Below are positions 16,754 to 24,287 of a DNA stretch of 38,419 nucleotides, one piece after another. The DNA is taken from contig DAHWHN010000001.1 of NCBI GenBank assembly GCA_027335685.1, forward strand, positions 1-38,419, given 5' to 3'. Made by a program: the position numbers and the translations under genes. The DNA is from Acidimicrobiaceae bacterium. GTDB lineage: Bacteria; Actinomycetota; Acidimicrobiia; Acidimicrobiales; Bog-793. The notes below the pieces were generated by a model. It searched no databases and was not told the origin of the DNA. It saw only the letters and a program-made list of their open reading frames with translations. Numbering within the stretch: position 1 is the first letter of the stretch; each line of letters begins with the position of its first letter.

Positions 16754-17207
16754 CGATCGACGTGCGTGCTCCGGCGACCGGCGTCCAGACGACAGCCCGA
16801 AAGACGGTGGTGACGCGACGCGCGGGGACGAGAGCGAGGAGCGCCTCGCTGCGCTCGGCCGCTTCATCCGCGAGCAGCGCGGCGTCACGAGCCTGTCCCT
16901 GCGCCGGCTCTCCGAGATCGCCGGCGTCTCGAACCCGTACCTGAGCCAGATCGAGCGCGGTCTGCGCAGGCCGTCGGCGCAGATCCTCCAGCAGCTCGCC
17001 CGCGGGCTGCGGATCTCGGCCGAGACGCTCTACGTCCAGGCGGGCATCCTCGACGACCGCGAACCAGACGACGACCTCGACAGGAGGATCCTCGCGGACC
17101 CGCACCTCAGCGAAGAGCAGCGGCAGGCTCTCGTCGCGGTCTACTGGTCGTTCCGGCACGGCCGTGACGGCGCCGCGCGGACCCCCGAGGGCGGCAGCGG
17201 CAGCTAG
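16740..17207 (+). CDS. XRE-family helix-turn-helix regulator
   Basis: 155 residues from the GTG at 16740. This is the only plausible start close to the domain, and it lies inside the end of sodX without a clear ribosome site. Residues 37-100 form a lambda-repressor-type HTH: LGRFIREQRG, then LSLRRLSEIAGVSNPYLSQI and GLRRPSAQILQQLARGL. ISAETLYVQAGIL then links to a C-terminal helix (~113-141) with an aromatic YWSF. The N-terminal 35 residues are charged and probably disordered. Actinobacteria have many short one-domain regulators of this kind, and the target is unknown. Its overlap with sodX suggests co-transcription, so a link to oxidative stress is possible but unproven. Confidence 0.82.
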   Translation: MQAGDDRRACSGDRRPDDSPKDGGDATRGDESEERLAALGRFIREQRGVTSLSLRRLSEIAGVSNPYLSQIERGLRRPSAQILQQLARGLRISAETLYVQAGILDDREPDDDLDRRILADPHLSEEQRQALVAVYWSFRHGRDGAARTPEGGSGS

Positions 17208-17232
17208 AGCCGGACGGTCCCGGCACGGCCGG

Positions 17233-17238
17233 TACGCT
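17233..17238 (+). promoter_or_regulatory. TACGCT -10-like box before mshA
   Basis: TACGCT ends 9 nt before the mshA ATG (17248). The intervening GTGAGGC contains GAGG, but it is too close to the ATG for a normal ribosome site. This fits a leaderless or very short leader. Confidence 0.35.
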
Positions 17239-17247
17239 CCGTGAGGC

Positions 17248-18504
17248 ATGCGCAAGCTCGCAGTCCTGTCCCTGCACACCTCGCCTCTCGCTCAGCCCGG
17301 CACGGGCGACGGGGGAGGGATGAACGTCTACGTGCGCGAGCTCTCGTCTGCGCTCGCACGAGCGGGCGTGGCCTGCGACGTGTTCACGAGGGCGGCGTCG
17401 CGCGACGTGCCCGAGTCGGTGGAGGTCGAGCCGGGTCTCGTCGTCCACCACATCGAGGCGGGGCCGCGACGGCCTGTCGAGAAGTCGCTGCTCCACCTCG
17501 TCGTCGAGGAGTTCGCGGACGGGGTCGGGCGGCGCCTCGAGAGCCTTGTGGCGAGCGGGGAACCGCCGGCCGACGCGCTCCACGCGAACTACTGGCTGTC
17601 CGGTGTCGCCGGCCACAGGCTGAAGCATCGGCTCGGCCTGCCCCTCGTGAGCACGTTCCACACCCTCGACAGGGTGAAGGCGGAGGTGTCCTCCGACGAG
17701 GTCGACCTCGCGGACCCCGACCGGCGAGCGCGCAGCGAGGCCGAGGTCATCGGCTGCTCCGACGCCGTCCTCGCGTCGTGCAGCGTCGAGGTCGACCAGC
17801 TCGTCGAGCTCTACGGCGCGGACCGCTCACGCGTCGAAGTCATCGCTCCCGGCGTCGACCACGCCTTCTTCTCTCCCGGTGACCGAGCGCAGGCGCGCCG
17901 GGCGACCGGTCTGTCCGCGGAGGGTCCGCTCCTCGTGTTCGTCGGTCGCATCCAGCCGCTGAAAGGCGTCGACGTCGCGGTCGAGGTCCTGGCCGAGCTC
18001 GACCGGCTCGGTGTCGCCGGCTCCCGGCTCGTCCTCGTCGGCGGTCCGAGCGGCCCGCTCGGGCCGGCGGAGATGGAACGGGTGATGGCGGCAGCCGAGG
18101 CGCGCGGGGTGGCCGAGCGGATCTCCCGGGTGCCCCCCCTGCCGCACGAGCTGTTGTCCGCGTACTACCGCGCCGCGGACTGCTGCCTCGTGCCGAGCCG
18201 CTCCGAGTCCTTCGGTCTCGTCGCGCTCGAGGCCGCGGCGTGTGGTACCCCGGTCGTCGCGTCCGCGGTCGGCGGGCTCACGACGCTCGTCGAGGACGGG
18301 ACGACAGGGTTCCTCGTCGACCAGGGCCGCGCCGACGCCTTCGCCGCGCGCGTCGCGCAGCTCTGGGCCGATCCCGAGGCGGCGCGTGCGATGGGGCGTG
18401 CGGCGTCGCGCCACGCCCGCGCCTACACGTGGCCGATCGCGGCGGCCCGCCTCCGCCGGCTCTACGGCCAGCTCACGGCCCGTACGCTCGTCGACTGCGG
18501 TTGA
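17248..18504 (+). CDS. mshA: MshA-like D-inositol-3-phosphate glycosyltransferase
   Basis: 418 residues, GT4 retaining glycosyltransferase with GT-B fold. It would transfer GlcNAc from UDP-GlcNAc to inositol 3-phosphate, the first step of mycothiol synthesis. The N-domain glycine loop GDGGGMNVYV (20-29) and LHANYWLSG (111-119) match the family's acceptor/donor loops. The C-domain shows FVGRIQPLKG (231-240) and the EX7E donor motif with Glu320 and Glu328 (ESFGLVALE). Related sucrose- or other GT4 transferases share these features. The assignment to MshA rests on overall similarity and on synteny with proC seen in actinobacteria. No other mycothiol gene is in the window. Confidence 0.85.
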   Translation: MRKLAVLSLHTSPLAQPGTGDGGGMNVYVRELSSALARAGVACDVFTRAASRDVPESVEVEPGLVVHHIEAGPRRPVEKSLLHLVVEEFADGVGRRLESLVASGEPPADALHANYWLSGVAGHRLKHRLGLPLVSTFHTLDRVKAEVSSDEVDLADPDRRARSEAEVIGCSDAVLASCSVEVDQLVELYGADRSRVEVIAPGVDHAFFSPGDRAQARRATGLSAEGPLLVFVGRIQPLKGVDVAVEVLAELDRLGVAGSRLVLVGGPSGPLGPAEMERVMAAAEARGVAERISRVPPLPHELLSAYYRAADCCLVPSRSESFGLVALEAAACGTPVVASAVGGLTTLVEDGTTGFLVDQGRADAFAARVAQLWADPEAARAMGRAASRHARAYTWPIAAARLRRLYGQLTARTLVDCG

Positions 18505-18545
18505 GCTGCAGGTTCGTCGGCCCAAGGTCGGGACCAGACGGGCCG

Positions 18546-18567
18546 GCAGGTGCGGAGCGGCACCTGC
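18546..18567 (+). terminator. Hairpin between mshA and proC
   Basis: A perfect 8-bp stem, GCAGGTGC-GGAGCG-GCACCTGC, in the 82-bp gap after mshA, with no T tract. The proC -10-like box starts 8 bp downstream. Confidence 0.45.
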
Positions 18568-18574
18568 GGCTCGC

Positions 18575-18580
18575 TAGCCT
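18575..18580 (+). promoter_or_regulatory. TAGCCT -10-like box before proC
   Basis: TAGCCT ends exactly 6 nt before the proC ATG (18587), which suggests a leaderless transcript. The same hexamer recurs before hemA (20481-20486) and the aldo/keto reductase (10814-10819). Confidence 0.45.
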
Positions 18581-18586
18581 GAGGCG

Positions 18587-19381
18587 ATGACACGCCTGCT
18601 CGTCATCGGTGGTGGCCGGATGGGTGCGGCGCTCCTCGGAGGGCTCGTCCGGAGCGGGTGGGCCCCGGCCGACGAGTGCGCCGTCGTCGAGCGACGTCCC
18701 GAGATCCGGGAGGTCCTGCGCACGCGCTTTCCCGGCGTCGCCGTGCACGAGGAGCCCGTCCCGTGCGACTCCGTCGTCCTCGCCGTCAAGCCGACGGACG
18801 CCGCGGCCGCGTGTGCCCAGCTCGCGCGGGCACCGAGGGCCCGTGTGCTGTCGGTGGTGGCGGGCGTCACGATCGAGCGGCTCGCCGGCTGGCTGTGGCC
18901 GGGGACGCCGATCGTCCGGGCCATGCCGAACACGCCCGCGCTGCTCGGCACGAGCGCCTCGGCGATAGCGGGGGGCCCGGCGGCGAGCGAGCAGGACCTC
19001 GTGTGGGCCGAGTCCGTGCTGTCGTCGATCGGTGTCGTCGTCCGGCTTCCCGAGCGCCTGCTCGACGCCGCGACGGGGCTCTCGGGATCCGGACCTGCGT
19101 ATGTCTTCCTCGTCGCCGAGGCGCTCGTCGAGGCAGGCGTGCTCGAGGGTCTCGACCGCGAGGTCAGCAGGGTCCTCACCGTGCAGACGATCCTCGGCGC
19201 CGCCCGGATGCTCGCCGAGAGCGGCGAGTCGGCCGAGGTCCTGCGGGCGGCCGTCACCTCGCCCGGGGGCACGACGGCCGCCGCCCTGCGAGTCCTCGAG
19301 TCGCGCGCCGTGCGGGCGGCCTTCCTCGACGCCGTGAGCGCCTCGACCGCGCGCTCCCGCACGCTCGGCGACGGCCTCTGA
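18587..19381 (+). CDS. proC: Pyrroline-5-carboxylate reductase
   Basis: 264 residues. It reduces pyrroline-5-carboxylate to proline with NAD(P)H, the last step of proline synthesis. The Rossmann loop GGGRMG is at 8-13, AMPNTPALLG at 112-121 contacts the nucleotide, and LSGSGPAYVF at 165-174 and TSPGGTTAAAL at 224-234 form the family signature around the substrate. The length is normal (about 270). The ATG at 18587 begins directly at the Rossmann strand. It is followed by a small excisionase-like HTH gene, an order shared with M. tuberculosis (Rv0500-Rv0500A). Confidence 0.96.
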   Translation: MTRLLVIGGGRMGAALLGGLVRSGWAPADECAVVERRPEIREVLRTRFPGVAVHEEPVPCDSVVLAVKPTDAAAACAQLARAPRARVLSVVAGVTIERLAGWLWPGTPIVRAMPNTPALLGTSASAIAGGPAASEQDLVWAESVLSSIGVVVRLPERLLDAATGLSGSGPAYVFLVAEALVEAGVLEGLDREVSRVLTVQTILGAARMLAESGESAEVLRAAVTSPGGTTAAALRVLESRAVRAAFLDAVSASTARSRTLGDGL

Positions 19382-19441
19382 CGTCGTCTCGGGTGGATGG
19401 GCCCCGTGCGGCCACCACTTTCCCGGGCAGCCGCTCGCGCC

Positions 19442-19447
19442 TACAGT
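19442..19447 (+). promoter_or_regulatory. TACAGT -10-like box before the small HTH gene
   Basis: TACAGT lies 17 nt before the GTG at 19465, with GGAGAGG in between. It would give a ~10-nt leader and may also drive rex. It lies in the 83-bp gap after proC, which holds nothing else recognisable. Confidence 0.35.
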
Positions 19448-19464
19448 CGTAGCGGCGGAGAGGG

Positions 19465-19668
19465 GTGATACCACTGGTCGTCCACTACACAGGATCGCAG
19501 TTCCTCACCGTGACCGAGGTCGCGAGCGCGCTGCGGATCTCCAACATGACGGTCTACCGGCTCATCAGCTCGGGTCAGCTGCCGGCGATCCGCGTCGGGC
19601 GCTCGTACCGGCTGCGGGTCGAGGATGTCGATCGCTACCTGGCGGCCCGGTTCACCGAGGCGGGCTGA
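19465..19668 (+). CDS. Small excisionase/BldC-like DNA-binding protein
   Basis: 67 residues. A MerR-like/excisionase helix-turn-helix fills the protein: FLTVTEVASALRISNMTVYR (13-32), then LISSGQLPAIRVGRSYRLRV and a last helix EDVDRYLAARF. BldC-type proteins in actinobacteria bind DNA as head-to-tail oligomers and control development or stress genes. Here it sits between proC and rex, as an equivalent gene follows proC in mycobacteria, so it is a chromosomal regulator and not a phage excisionase. The GTG start at 19465 is close to its GGAGAGG site (1-nt spacing), so a non-standard start within the first codons is possible. The rex start is 20 bp after its stop. Confidence 0.78.
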   Translation: MIPLVVHYTGSQFLTVTEVASALRISNMTVYRLISSGQLPAIRVGRSYRLRVEDVDRYLAARFTEAG

Positions 19669-19688
19669 GCGGGCGGACGGCGCGCCGG

Positions 19689-20381
19689 GTGGACAGCGAC
19701 CGTCCGTCACGGGCGACGGCGCGGCGGGCGCGCATACCCGAGCCGACCGTGGCACGACTTCCGCAGTACCGCCGGCTCCTCGAGGTCCTGGACGCCCGCA
19801 AGGTGGTCACCGTGTCGTCCGTCGAGCTGGCGGAGGCAGCGGGCGTCAACGCGGCGACGCTGCGTCGTGACCTCTCCTGCCTCGGCACGTGTGGGACGCC
19901 GGGCACCGGCTACGACGTGCCGCGACTGCGCGAGATGGTCGACAGGGCGCTCGCGCTCGGTCGCGACTGGCCCGTCGTCATCGCAGGAGCGGGGTATCTC
20001 GGGCACGCCCTCGCCCGGTCCCGCGGCTTCAACTCCGGCGGGCTGCGTGTCGCCGCGCTCGTCGACATCGACCCGCTCCAGGTCGGCACCGTGGTCGACG
20101 GCATCCCGGTGTCGCACCTCGACGACCTCGACGACCTGGTCCACCGCCACCGCACGACCCTCGGCGTCGTCGCGACGCCGGCGAACGCCGCCGGCGACGT
20201 CGTGCGGCGCTTCGCGGCGGCAGGTGTGCGCGCGGTCCTCAACTTCGCGCCCGGCTTCGTCGCCGCGCCCTCGGGGGTGACCGTCCGCAACGTCGACCTC
20301 GGTGCCGAGCTCCAGGTCCTCACGTTCTACGCGGCGCGTTCGGCCCCGTCGGTGGAGGTGGCGGGCGGCCCACCGGGCTGA
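19689..20381 (+). CDS. rex: Redox-sensing transcriptional repressor Rex
   Basis: 230 residues. An N-terminal winged helix (about 20-78) contains VNAATLRRDLSCLGTCGTPG followed by GYDV. The C-terminal Rossmann domain has IAGAGYLGHAL (98-108) with the GxGxxG loop, and ALVDIDP, where the acidic end of strand two selects NAD over NADP. Rex senses the NADH/NAD ratio and releases its operators when NADH rises. In Streptomyces it heads the rex-hemACD operon and controls respiratory genes. Here the same genes follow, separated by a hairpin. I see no Rex operator before this gene, but a TGTG-N8-CACA site lies at 13243-13258. The GTG at 19689 is weakly supported. Confidence 0.93.
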   Translation: MDSDRPSRATARRARIPEPTVARLPQYRRLLEVLDARKVVTVSSVELAEAAGVNAATLRRDLSCLGTCGTPGTGYDVPRLREMVDRALALGRDWPVVIAGAGYLGHALARSRGFNSGGLRVAALVDIDPLQVGTVVDGIPVSHLDDLDDLVHRHRTTLGVVATPANAAGDVVRRFAAAGVRAVLNFAPGFVAAPSGVTVRNVDLGAELQVLTFYAARSAPSVEVAGGPPG

Positions 20382-20405
20382 GCGAGCGTCCCGGTGCGGG
20401 CCGGA

Positions 20406-20428
20406 GGTGCCGGGGCGCTCCCGGCACC
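20406..20428 (+). terminator. Strong hairpin between rex and hemA
   Basis: GGTGCCGGG (20406-20414) pairs perfectly with CCCGGCACC (20420-20428) around a 5-nt loop: nine GC-rich pairs without a T tract. With the downstream TAGCCT box it suggests that hemA can be transcribed separately from rex. Confidence 0.5.
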
Positions 20429-20480
20429 ACGTCGTCGCGGTCCTCCCCGGCGCGCAGGCCGCCGCCCCCTCGAGCGGCGT

Positions 20481-20486
20481 TAGCCT
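20481..20486 (+). promoter_or_regulatory. TAGCCT -10-like box of the hem operon
   Basis: TAGCCT lies 25 nt before the hemA start, followed by a strong AGGAGGTGG ribosome site (20497-20505). No clear -35 is seen, and no Rex operator is recognised in this 130-bp gap. Confidence 0.4.
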
Positions 20487-20511
20487 GCAGGCGGTCAGGA
20501 GGTGGTCGTTG

Positions 20512-21786
20512 GTGTCTGTCGTGGTCGTCGGTCTCCACGAGCGCGACGCGCCCCTCGACGTGCTCGAGTGCGTCGCGGTCGCCGACCGCGACCTGCCGAA
20601 GGCGCTGTCGCGGCTTTGCGACAGTCCGCACCTGTCCGAAGCCGTCGTCCTCTCGACCTGTATGCGGACGGAGGTCTACGCCGTCCTCGAGCGGTTCCAC
20701 GACGGGCTCGCAGACATCAACGCGTTCTTCCACTCCCGGGCAGCGACGTCGCACGGAGCCGGGTCGGCCATCGAGGACGGCCTCAGCGTGGCCTACGACG
20801 ACGCCGCCGCACGGCACCTGTTCGAGGTCGCCGCGGGGGCCGACTCGGCGGTCCTCGGCGAAGGGGAGATCCTGCGGCAGGTCCGGCGAGCCGCGGAGCA
20901 GGCCCGTGCAGAGCGGGCGGCTGGTCCGGTGCTCGGCGGCCTGTTTCGCCACGCGCTCGAGGTCGGCAAGCGCGTGCGCACCGAGACGGCCATCGCGCGC
21001 GGCGTCACCTCCCTCGCGCACGTCGCCGTCGCGCTCGTGACGGAGCGCAACGGCGGGACGCTCGAGGGACTGCGGGTCGTCGTCGTCGGAGCGGGCGAGA
21101 TGGGGGAGAGCCTCGCCGCGGCCCTGTCCGACGCGCCCGGTCGGGCCGAGGTCGTCGTCCTCGCCCGCGACGGTGCGCGGGCCCAGCCCGTCGCGGAGGC
21201 GGCTGGCGGCCGTGCCGGCGACCTGCGAGCGCTCGCATCCGAGCTGGCGCATGCCGACGTCCTGCTCACGGCGACGAGTGCCGACGCGCCGCTGCTCGAC
21301 GTCGCCACGACGGCGTCCCTCCTCGGTCCACGCGGGAGCCGTCCGCTGCTCGTCGTCGACGCCGCCGTTCCCCGCGACGTCGAGCCCGGCGTGCGGGACC
21401 TGGCGGGCGTGACCCTGCTCGACCTCGACGACCTCCGCGCGCATGCCGAGTCCCAGATGCAGGCGCGCCGCGGTGAGCTCGACCGTGTGCGGGAGATCGT
21501 CGACGAGGAGCTCGAGCGCTACCGGACCGGTGTCCTCGCGCGATCCGTCGCGCCCGTCGTCGCGTCGCTGCGTGCCGCTTGCGAGCAGGTGAGGGTCGAG
21601 GAGCTCGCCCGCATCGGCTCGCGGCTCGACCGGCTCGACGCGGACGACCGCGCGGCGATCGAGGCCTTCTCGCGCCGGCTCGTCGCGAAGCTCCTCCACG
21701 AGCCGACCGTGCAGGTCAAGTCCGCAGCGGGCTCGGCTCGTGGCGAGCGCCTCGCCGAGGCGCTCCGCCAGCTGTTCGCCCTCTAG
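20512..21786 (+). CDS. hemA: Glutamyl-tRNA reductase
   Basis: 424 residues. It reduces glutamyl-tRNA(Glu) to glutamate-1-semialdehyde with NADPH, the first committed step of tetrapyrrole synthesis. The catalytic Cys50 lies in VLSTCMRTEVYA, where most family members have CNRTE, so Met replaces Asn. LGEGEILRQVRRA matches the conserved substrate segment, and VVVGAGEMGES is the NADPH loop. A helical dimerisation domain ends the protein. The GTG at 20512 has AGGAGGTGG at ideal spacing; a TTG one codon earlier is possible. It leads hemA-hemC-cobA/hemD-hemB-hemL. Confidence 0.95.
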   Translation: MSVVVVGLHERDAPLDVLECVAVADRDLPKALSRLCDSPHLSEAVVLSTCMRTEVYAVLERFHDGLADINAFFHSRAATSHGAGSAIEDGLSVAYDDAAARHLFEVAAGADSAVLGEGEILRQVRRAAEQARAERAAGPVLGGLFRHALEVGKRVRTETAIARGVTSLAHVAVALVTERNGGTLEGLRVVVVGAGEMGESLAAALSDAPGRAEVVVLARDGARAQPVAEAAGGRAGDLRALASELAHADVLLTATSADAPLLDVATTASLLGPRGSRPLLVVDAAVPRDVEPGVRDLAGVTLLDLDDLRAHAESQMQARRGELDRVREIVDEELERYRTGVLARSVAPVVASLRAACEQVRVEELARIGSRLDRLDADDRAAIEAFSRRLVAKLLHEPTVQVKSAAGSARGERLAEALRQLFAL

Positions 21787-21835
21787 GAGCCGGGATGGCA
21801 CGGGGTTCTGCACGGAGCACGCGCGATGGCCTGCC

Positions 21836-22801
21836 GTGGTGAGCTCGAGGCGGGTGCGCCTCGCGACCCGAGGGAGCGAGCTCGCTCTCGTCCAGGCGCG
21901 ACGTGTCGGCGAGCTCCTGCGCCGGCTCGACGCGGACCTCGAGGTCGAGCTCGTGGTCGTCGAGACGACCGGCGACCGGCGCGGCGACGTCCCGCTCGGC
22001 AGCTTCGCCGGTCAGGGCGTCTTCGTCGTGGAGGTCGAGCGCGCCGTGCTCGACGGCCGCGCGGATGTCGCCGTGCACTCCGCGAAGGACCTCCCCTCGA
22101 CGGATCCGGCCGCCGGTCTCGTGCTCGCGTGCGTCCCGGACCGGTCGGACCCCCGCGACGTCCTCGTCGGTCGCTCGCTCGAGGACCTCGCCCCCGGCGC
22201 GACCGTCGCGACGGGTGCACCCCGCCGCCGGGCGCAGCTCGCGCACGTCCGACCGGACCTGCACTTCTCCGAGTTGCGCGGCAACATCGCGACCCGCCTC
22301 GGCAAGGTGCCCGACGGGGGCGCCGTCGTCGTCGCCCTCGCGGCACTGCGTCGCCTCGGCCTCGAGCACCGGGCCGACGAGGTGCTGCCTGTCTCGGTCG
22401 TGCTGCCCCAGGTCGGCCAGGGAGCCCTCGCCCTGCGCTGCCGCGAGGACGACGCCGAGCTGCGGGAGCTCCTCGGCCGGATCGATCTCACCGGTCCCCA
22501 CCGGTGCGTCCTCGCCGAGCGGGCGTTCCTCGCGCGCCTCGGTGGCGGCTGCGACGCGCCCGTCGCGGCCTTGGCGACGACGTCGGGGAGCGGCGACCCG
22601 GGCGGCCCGGTCACGCTCGACGCCCTCGTCGCGAGCATCGACGGCGGCTCGGTCCGACGACGCCGTTCGGTCGGCGAGGACCCCGTCGCGCTCGGCACCG
22701 CCGTCGCCGAGGAGATCCTCGCGCTCGACGGCGGGGCGCCCGTCGTGCGGGACGGCCCCGGCGTGAGCCGGACGGCGCCACCCGACGTCGACGCGCCGTG
22801 A
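21836..22801 (+). CDS. hemC: Porphobilinogen deaminase (hydroxymethylbilane synthase)
   Basis: 321 residues. It polymerises four porphobilinogens to hydroxymethylbilane. The start LATRGSELALVQ (9-20) is diagnostic. VHSAKDLP (80-87) holds the catalytic Asp, and Cys239 in GGGCDAPVAA carries the dipyrromethane cofactor. ATGAPRRRAQL replaces the more common GTSSLRR segment while keeping the Arg pair. The GTG at 21836 (or the next codon, 21839) lies 49 bp after hemA. The stop overlaps the next start (GTGA). Its C-terminal 25 residues are a Pro/Asp-rich tail. Confidence 0.95.
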   Translation: MVSSRRVRLATRGSELALVQARRVGELLRRLDADLEVELVVVETTGDRRGDVPLGSFAGQGVFVVEVERAVLDGRADVAVHSAKDLPSTDPAAGLVLACVPDRSDPRDVLVGRSLEDLAPGATVATGAPRRRAQLAHVRPDLHFSELRGNIATRLGKVPDGGAVVVALAALRRLGLEHRADEVLPVSVVLPQVGQGALALRCREDDAELRELLGRIDLTGPHRCVLAERAFLARLGGGCDAPVAALATTSGSGDPGGPVTLDALVASIDGGSVRRRRSVGEDPVALGTAVAEEILALDGGAPVVRDGPGVSRTAPPDVDAP

Positions 22802-24276
22802 CCGTCTACCTGGTCGGTGCCGGTCCCGGCGATCCCGGTCTGCTCACGGTGCGTGGGGCCGAGCTGCTCCGCTCGGCCGAGGTCGTCGTGCACGACCGCC
22901 TGATCGGCCCGCGCATCCTCGATCTCGCGCCGCCGACGGCGCGCCTCGTCGACGTCGGCAAGTCCGCAGGCTCGGCCCCGACGAGCCAGGAGGAGACGAA
23001 CGCGCTCCTCGTCGCGCTCGGGCGCGAAGCTCGGGTGGTCGTACGCCTGAAGGGCGGCGATCCCTACGTGTTCGGCCGAGGGGGCGAGGAAGCGATCGCT
23101 CTCGCTGCGGCCGAGGTCGACTACGAGGTCGTCCCCGGCGTGTCGGCGGCGACCGCCGTCGCCGCGTGCGCCGGGGTCCCGCTCACCCACCGTGGGGTCG
23201 CGAGCGGCTTTGCGGTCGTGAGCGGCCACGACGTGTCGAGCACCGGACCGGGCGTGGACTGGGGGCGGCTCGCCGAGGCGAGGTGCACGGTCGTGGTGCT
23301 GATGGGCGCAGCGCAGCGGGCGCTCGTCGCCGGTCGCCTGCTGTCGGCGGGTCGGGCGCCCTCGACCCCGGTGCTCGTCGTCGAGCGAGGATCGTCGCCG
23401 CAGCAGCGGTCGGTCCGGACGACGCTCGGCGAGCTCGACGCGGTCGACGTCGAGAGCCCGGCCACGATCGTCGTCGGGGAGGTCGCGGCTCTGCGCCTCG
23501 CCTCCTACGAGGACCGCCCGCTTGCCGGCTGGCGCGTCGTGGTGACCCGGGCGGCGTCGAGCAGCGCCCCGCTCGTCGCGCTGCTCGAACGCGCAGGAGC
23601 GAGCGTCGTCGAGCTCCCGGTCGTCGAGATCCGCGACCCCGAGGACGGCGGGGCCGCGCTGCGCGCCGCAGCAGACCGGCTCGCCGTCTACGACTGGGTG
23701 GTCGTCACGTCTGCAAACGGTGCGGAGAGGCTGCTCGGCTTGATCCGCGATGCCCGCAGCCTCGGCCGCGCACGCGTCGCGGCAGTCGGACCGGCGACCG
23801 CCGCCGCCGTGCGCCGTGCCGGTATCGTCCCCGATCTCGTCCCCGACCGCTTCGTCGCCGAAGGGCTCGTCGACGCGTTCCGTGCACTCGACGTGCGCGC
23901 GTCCGGACGACCCGGCCGGGTCCTGCTCGCCCAGGCAGCGGCCGCCCGGCCGGTCGTCGCCGACGGCCTCGCGGCTCTCGGTTGGGACGTCGACGCCGTC
24001 GTCGCGTACCAGAGCGCGCGCGCGACGCCGGGCCGCGCGGCCCTCGACGAGGTCGCCCGGGCAGACGCCGTCGTGTTCACGTCGGCCTCGACCGTCGAAG
24101 GCTTCCTCGAGGTTGTGGACCGCAAGGGCGTGCCGCCGGTCGTCGCGTCGATCGGTCCGGTCACGACCGCTGCGGCGGAGTCGGCGGGGATCCGCGTTTG
24201 CGTCGAGGCCGGGCACCACACGGTCGCCGGCGTCGTCGATGCCCTCTCGGCGTTCGCGTCCTCGTCGGGGCGTTAG
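22798..24276 (+). CDS. cobA-hemD: Fused uroporphyrinogen-III C-methyltransferase / uroporphyrinogen-III synthase
   Basis: 492 residues in two domains. Residues 1-235 are a SUMT/CobA methyltransferase: GAGPGDPG (7-14), LKGGDPYVFGRGGEE (84-98), PGVSAATA (113-120) and LTHRG. It methylates uroporphyrinogen III to precorrin-2, toward siroheme and cobalamin. Residues ~243-488 are a HemD-type uroporphyrinogen-III synthase with GWRVVVTRA, VVVTSANGAERL, VAAVGPATAAA and VVFTSAST segments, closing the ring of hydroxymethylbilane. The fusion channels the HemC product to either branch and is common in actinobacteria. The GTG start overlaps the hemC stop by 4 bp. Confidence 0.94.
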   Translation: MTVYLVGAGPGDPGLLTVRGAELLRSAEVVVHDRLIGPRILDLAPPTARLVDVGKSAGSAPTSQEETNALLVALGREARVVVRLKGGDPYVFGRGGEEAIALAAAEVDYEVVPGVSAATAVAACAGVPLTHRGVASGFAVVSGHDVSSTGPGVDWGRLAEARCTVVVLMGAAQRALVAGRLLSAGRAPSTPVLVVERGSSPQQRSVRTTLGELDAVDVESPATIVVGEVAALRLASYEDRPLAGWRVVVTRAASSSAPLVALLERAGASVVELPVVEIRDPEDGGAALRAAADRLAVYDWVVVTSANGAERLLGLIRDARSLGRARVAAVGPATAAAVRRAGIVPDLVPDRFVAEGLVDAFRALDVRASGRPGRVLLAQAAAARPVVADGLAALGWDVDAVVAYQSARATPGRAALDEVARADAVVFTSASTVEGFLEVVDRKGVPPVVASIGPVTTAAAESAGIRVCVEAGHHTVAGVVDALSAFASSSGR

Positions 24277-24279
24277 GCT
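24274..24279 (+). promoter_or_regulatory. TAGGCT -10-like box before hemB
   Basis: TAGGCT overlaps the cobA-hemD stop codon and ends 8 nt before the hemB GTG, with no ribosome site between. It is a candidate internal promoter giving a leaderless hemB-hemL message. Confidence 0.4.
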
Positions 24280-24287
24280 CGCAAGCC

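Noticed and set aside
19465-19668. Phage excisionase indicating an integrated element
   Set aside because: No integrase, attachment repeats or phage genes are near. The protein matches the chromosomal BldC-like regulators that follow proC in other actinobacteria.
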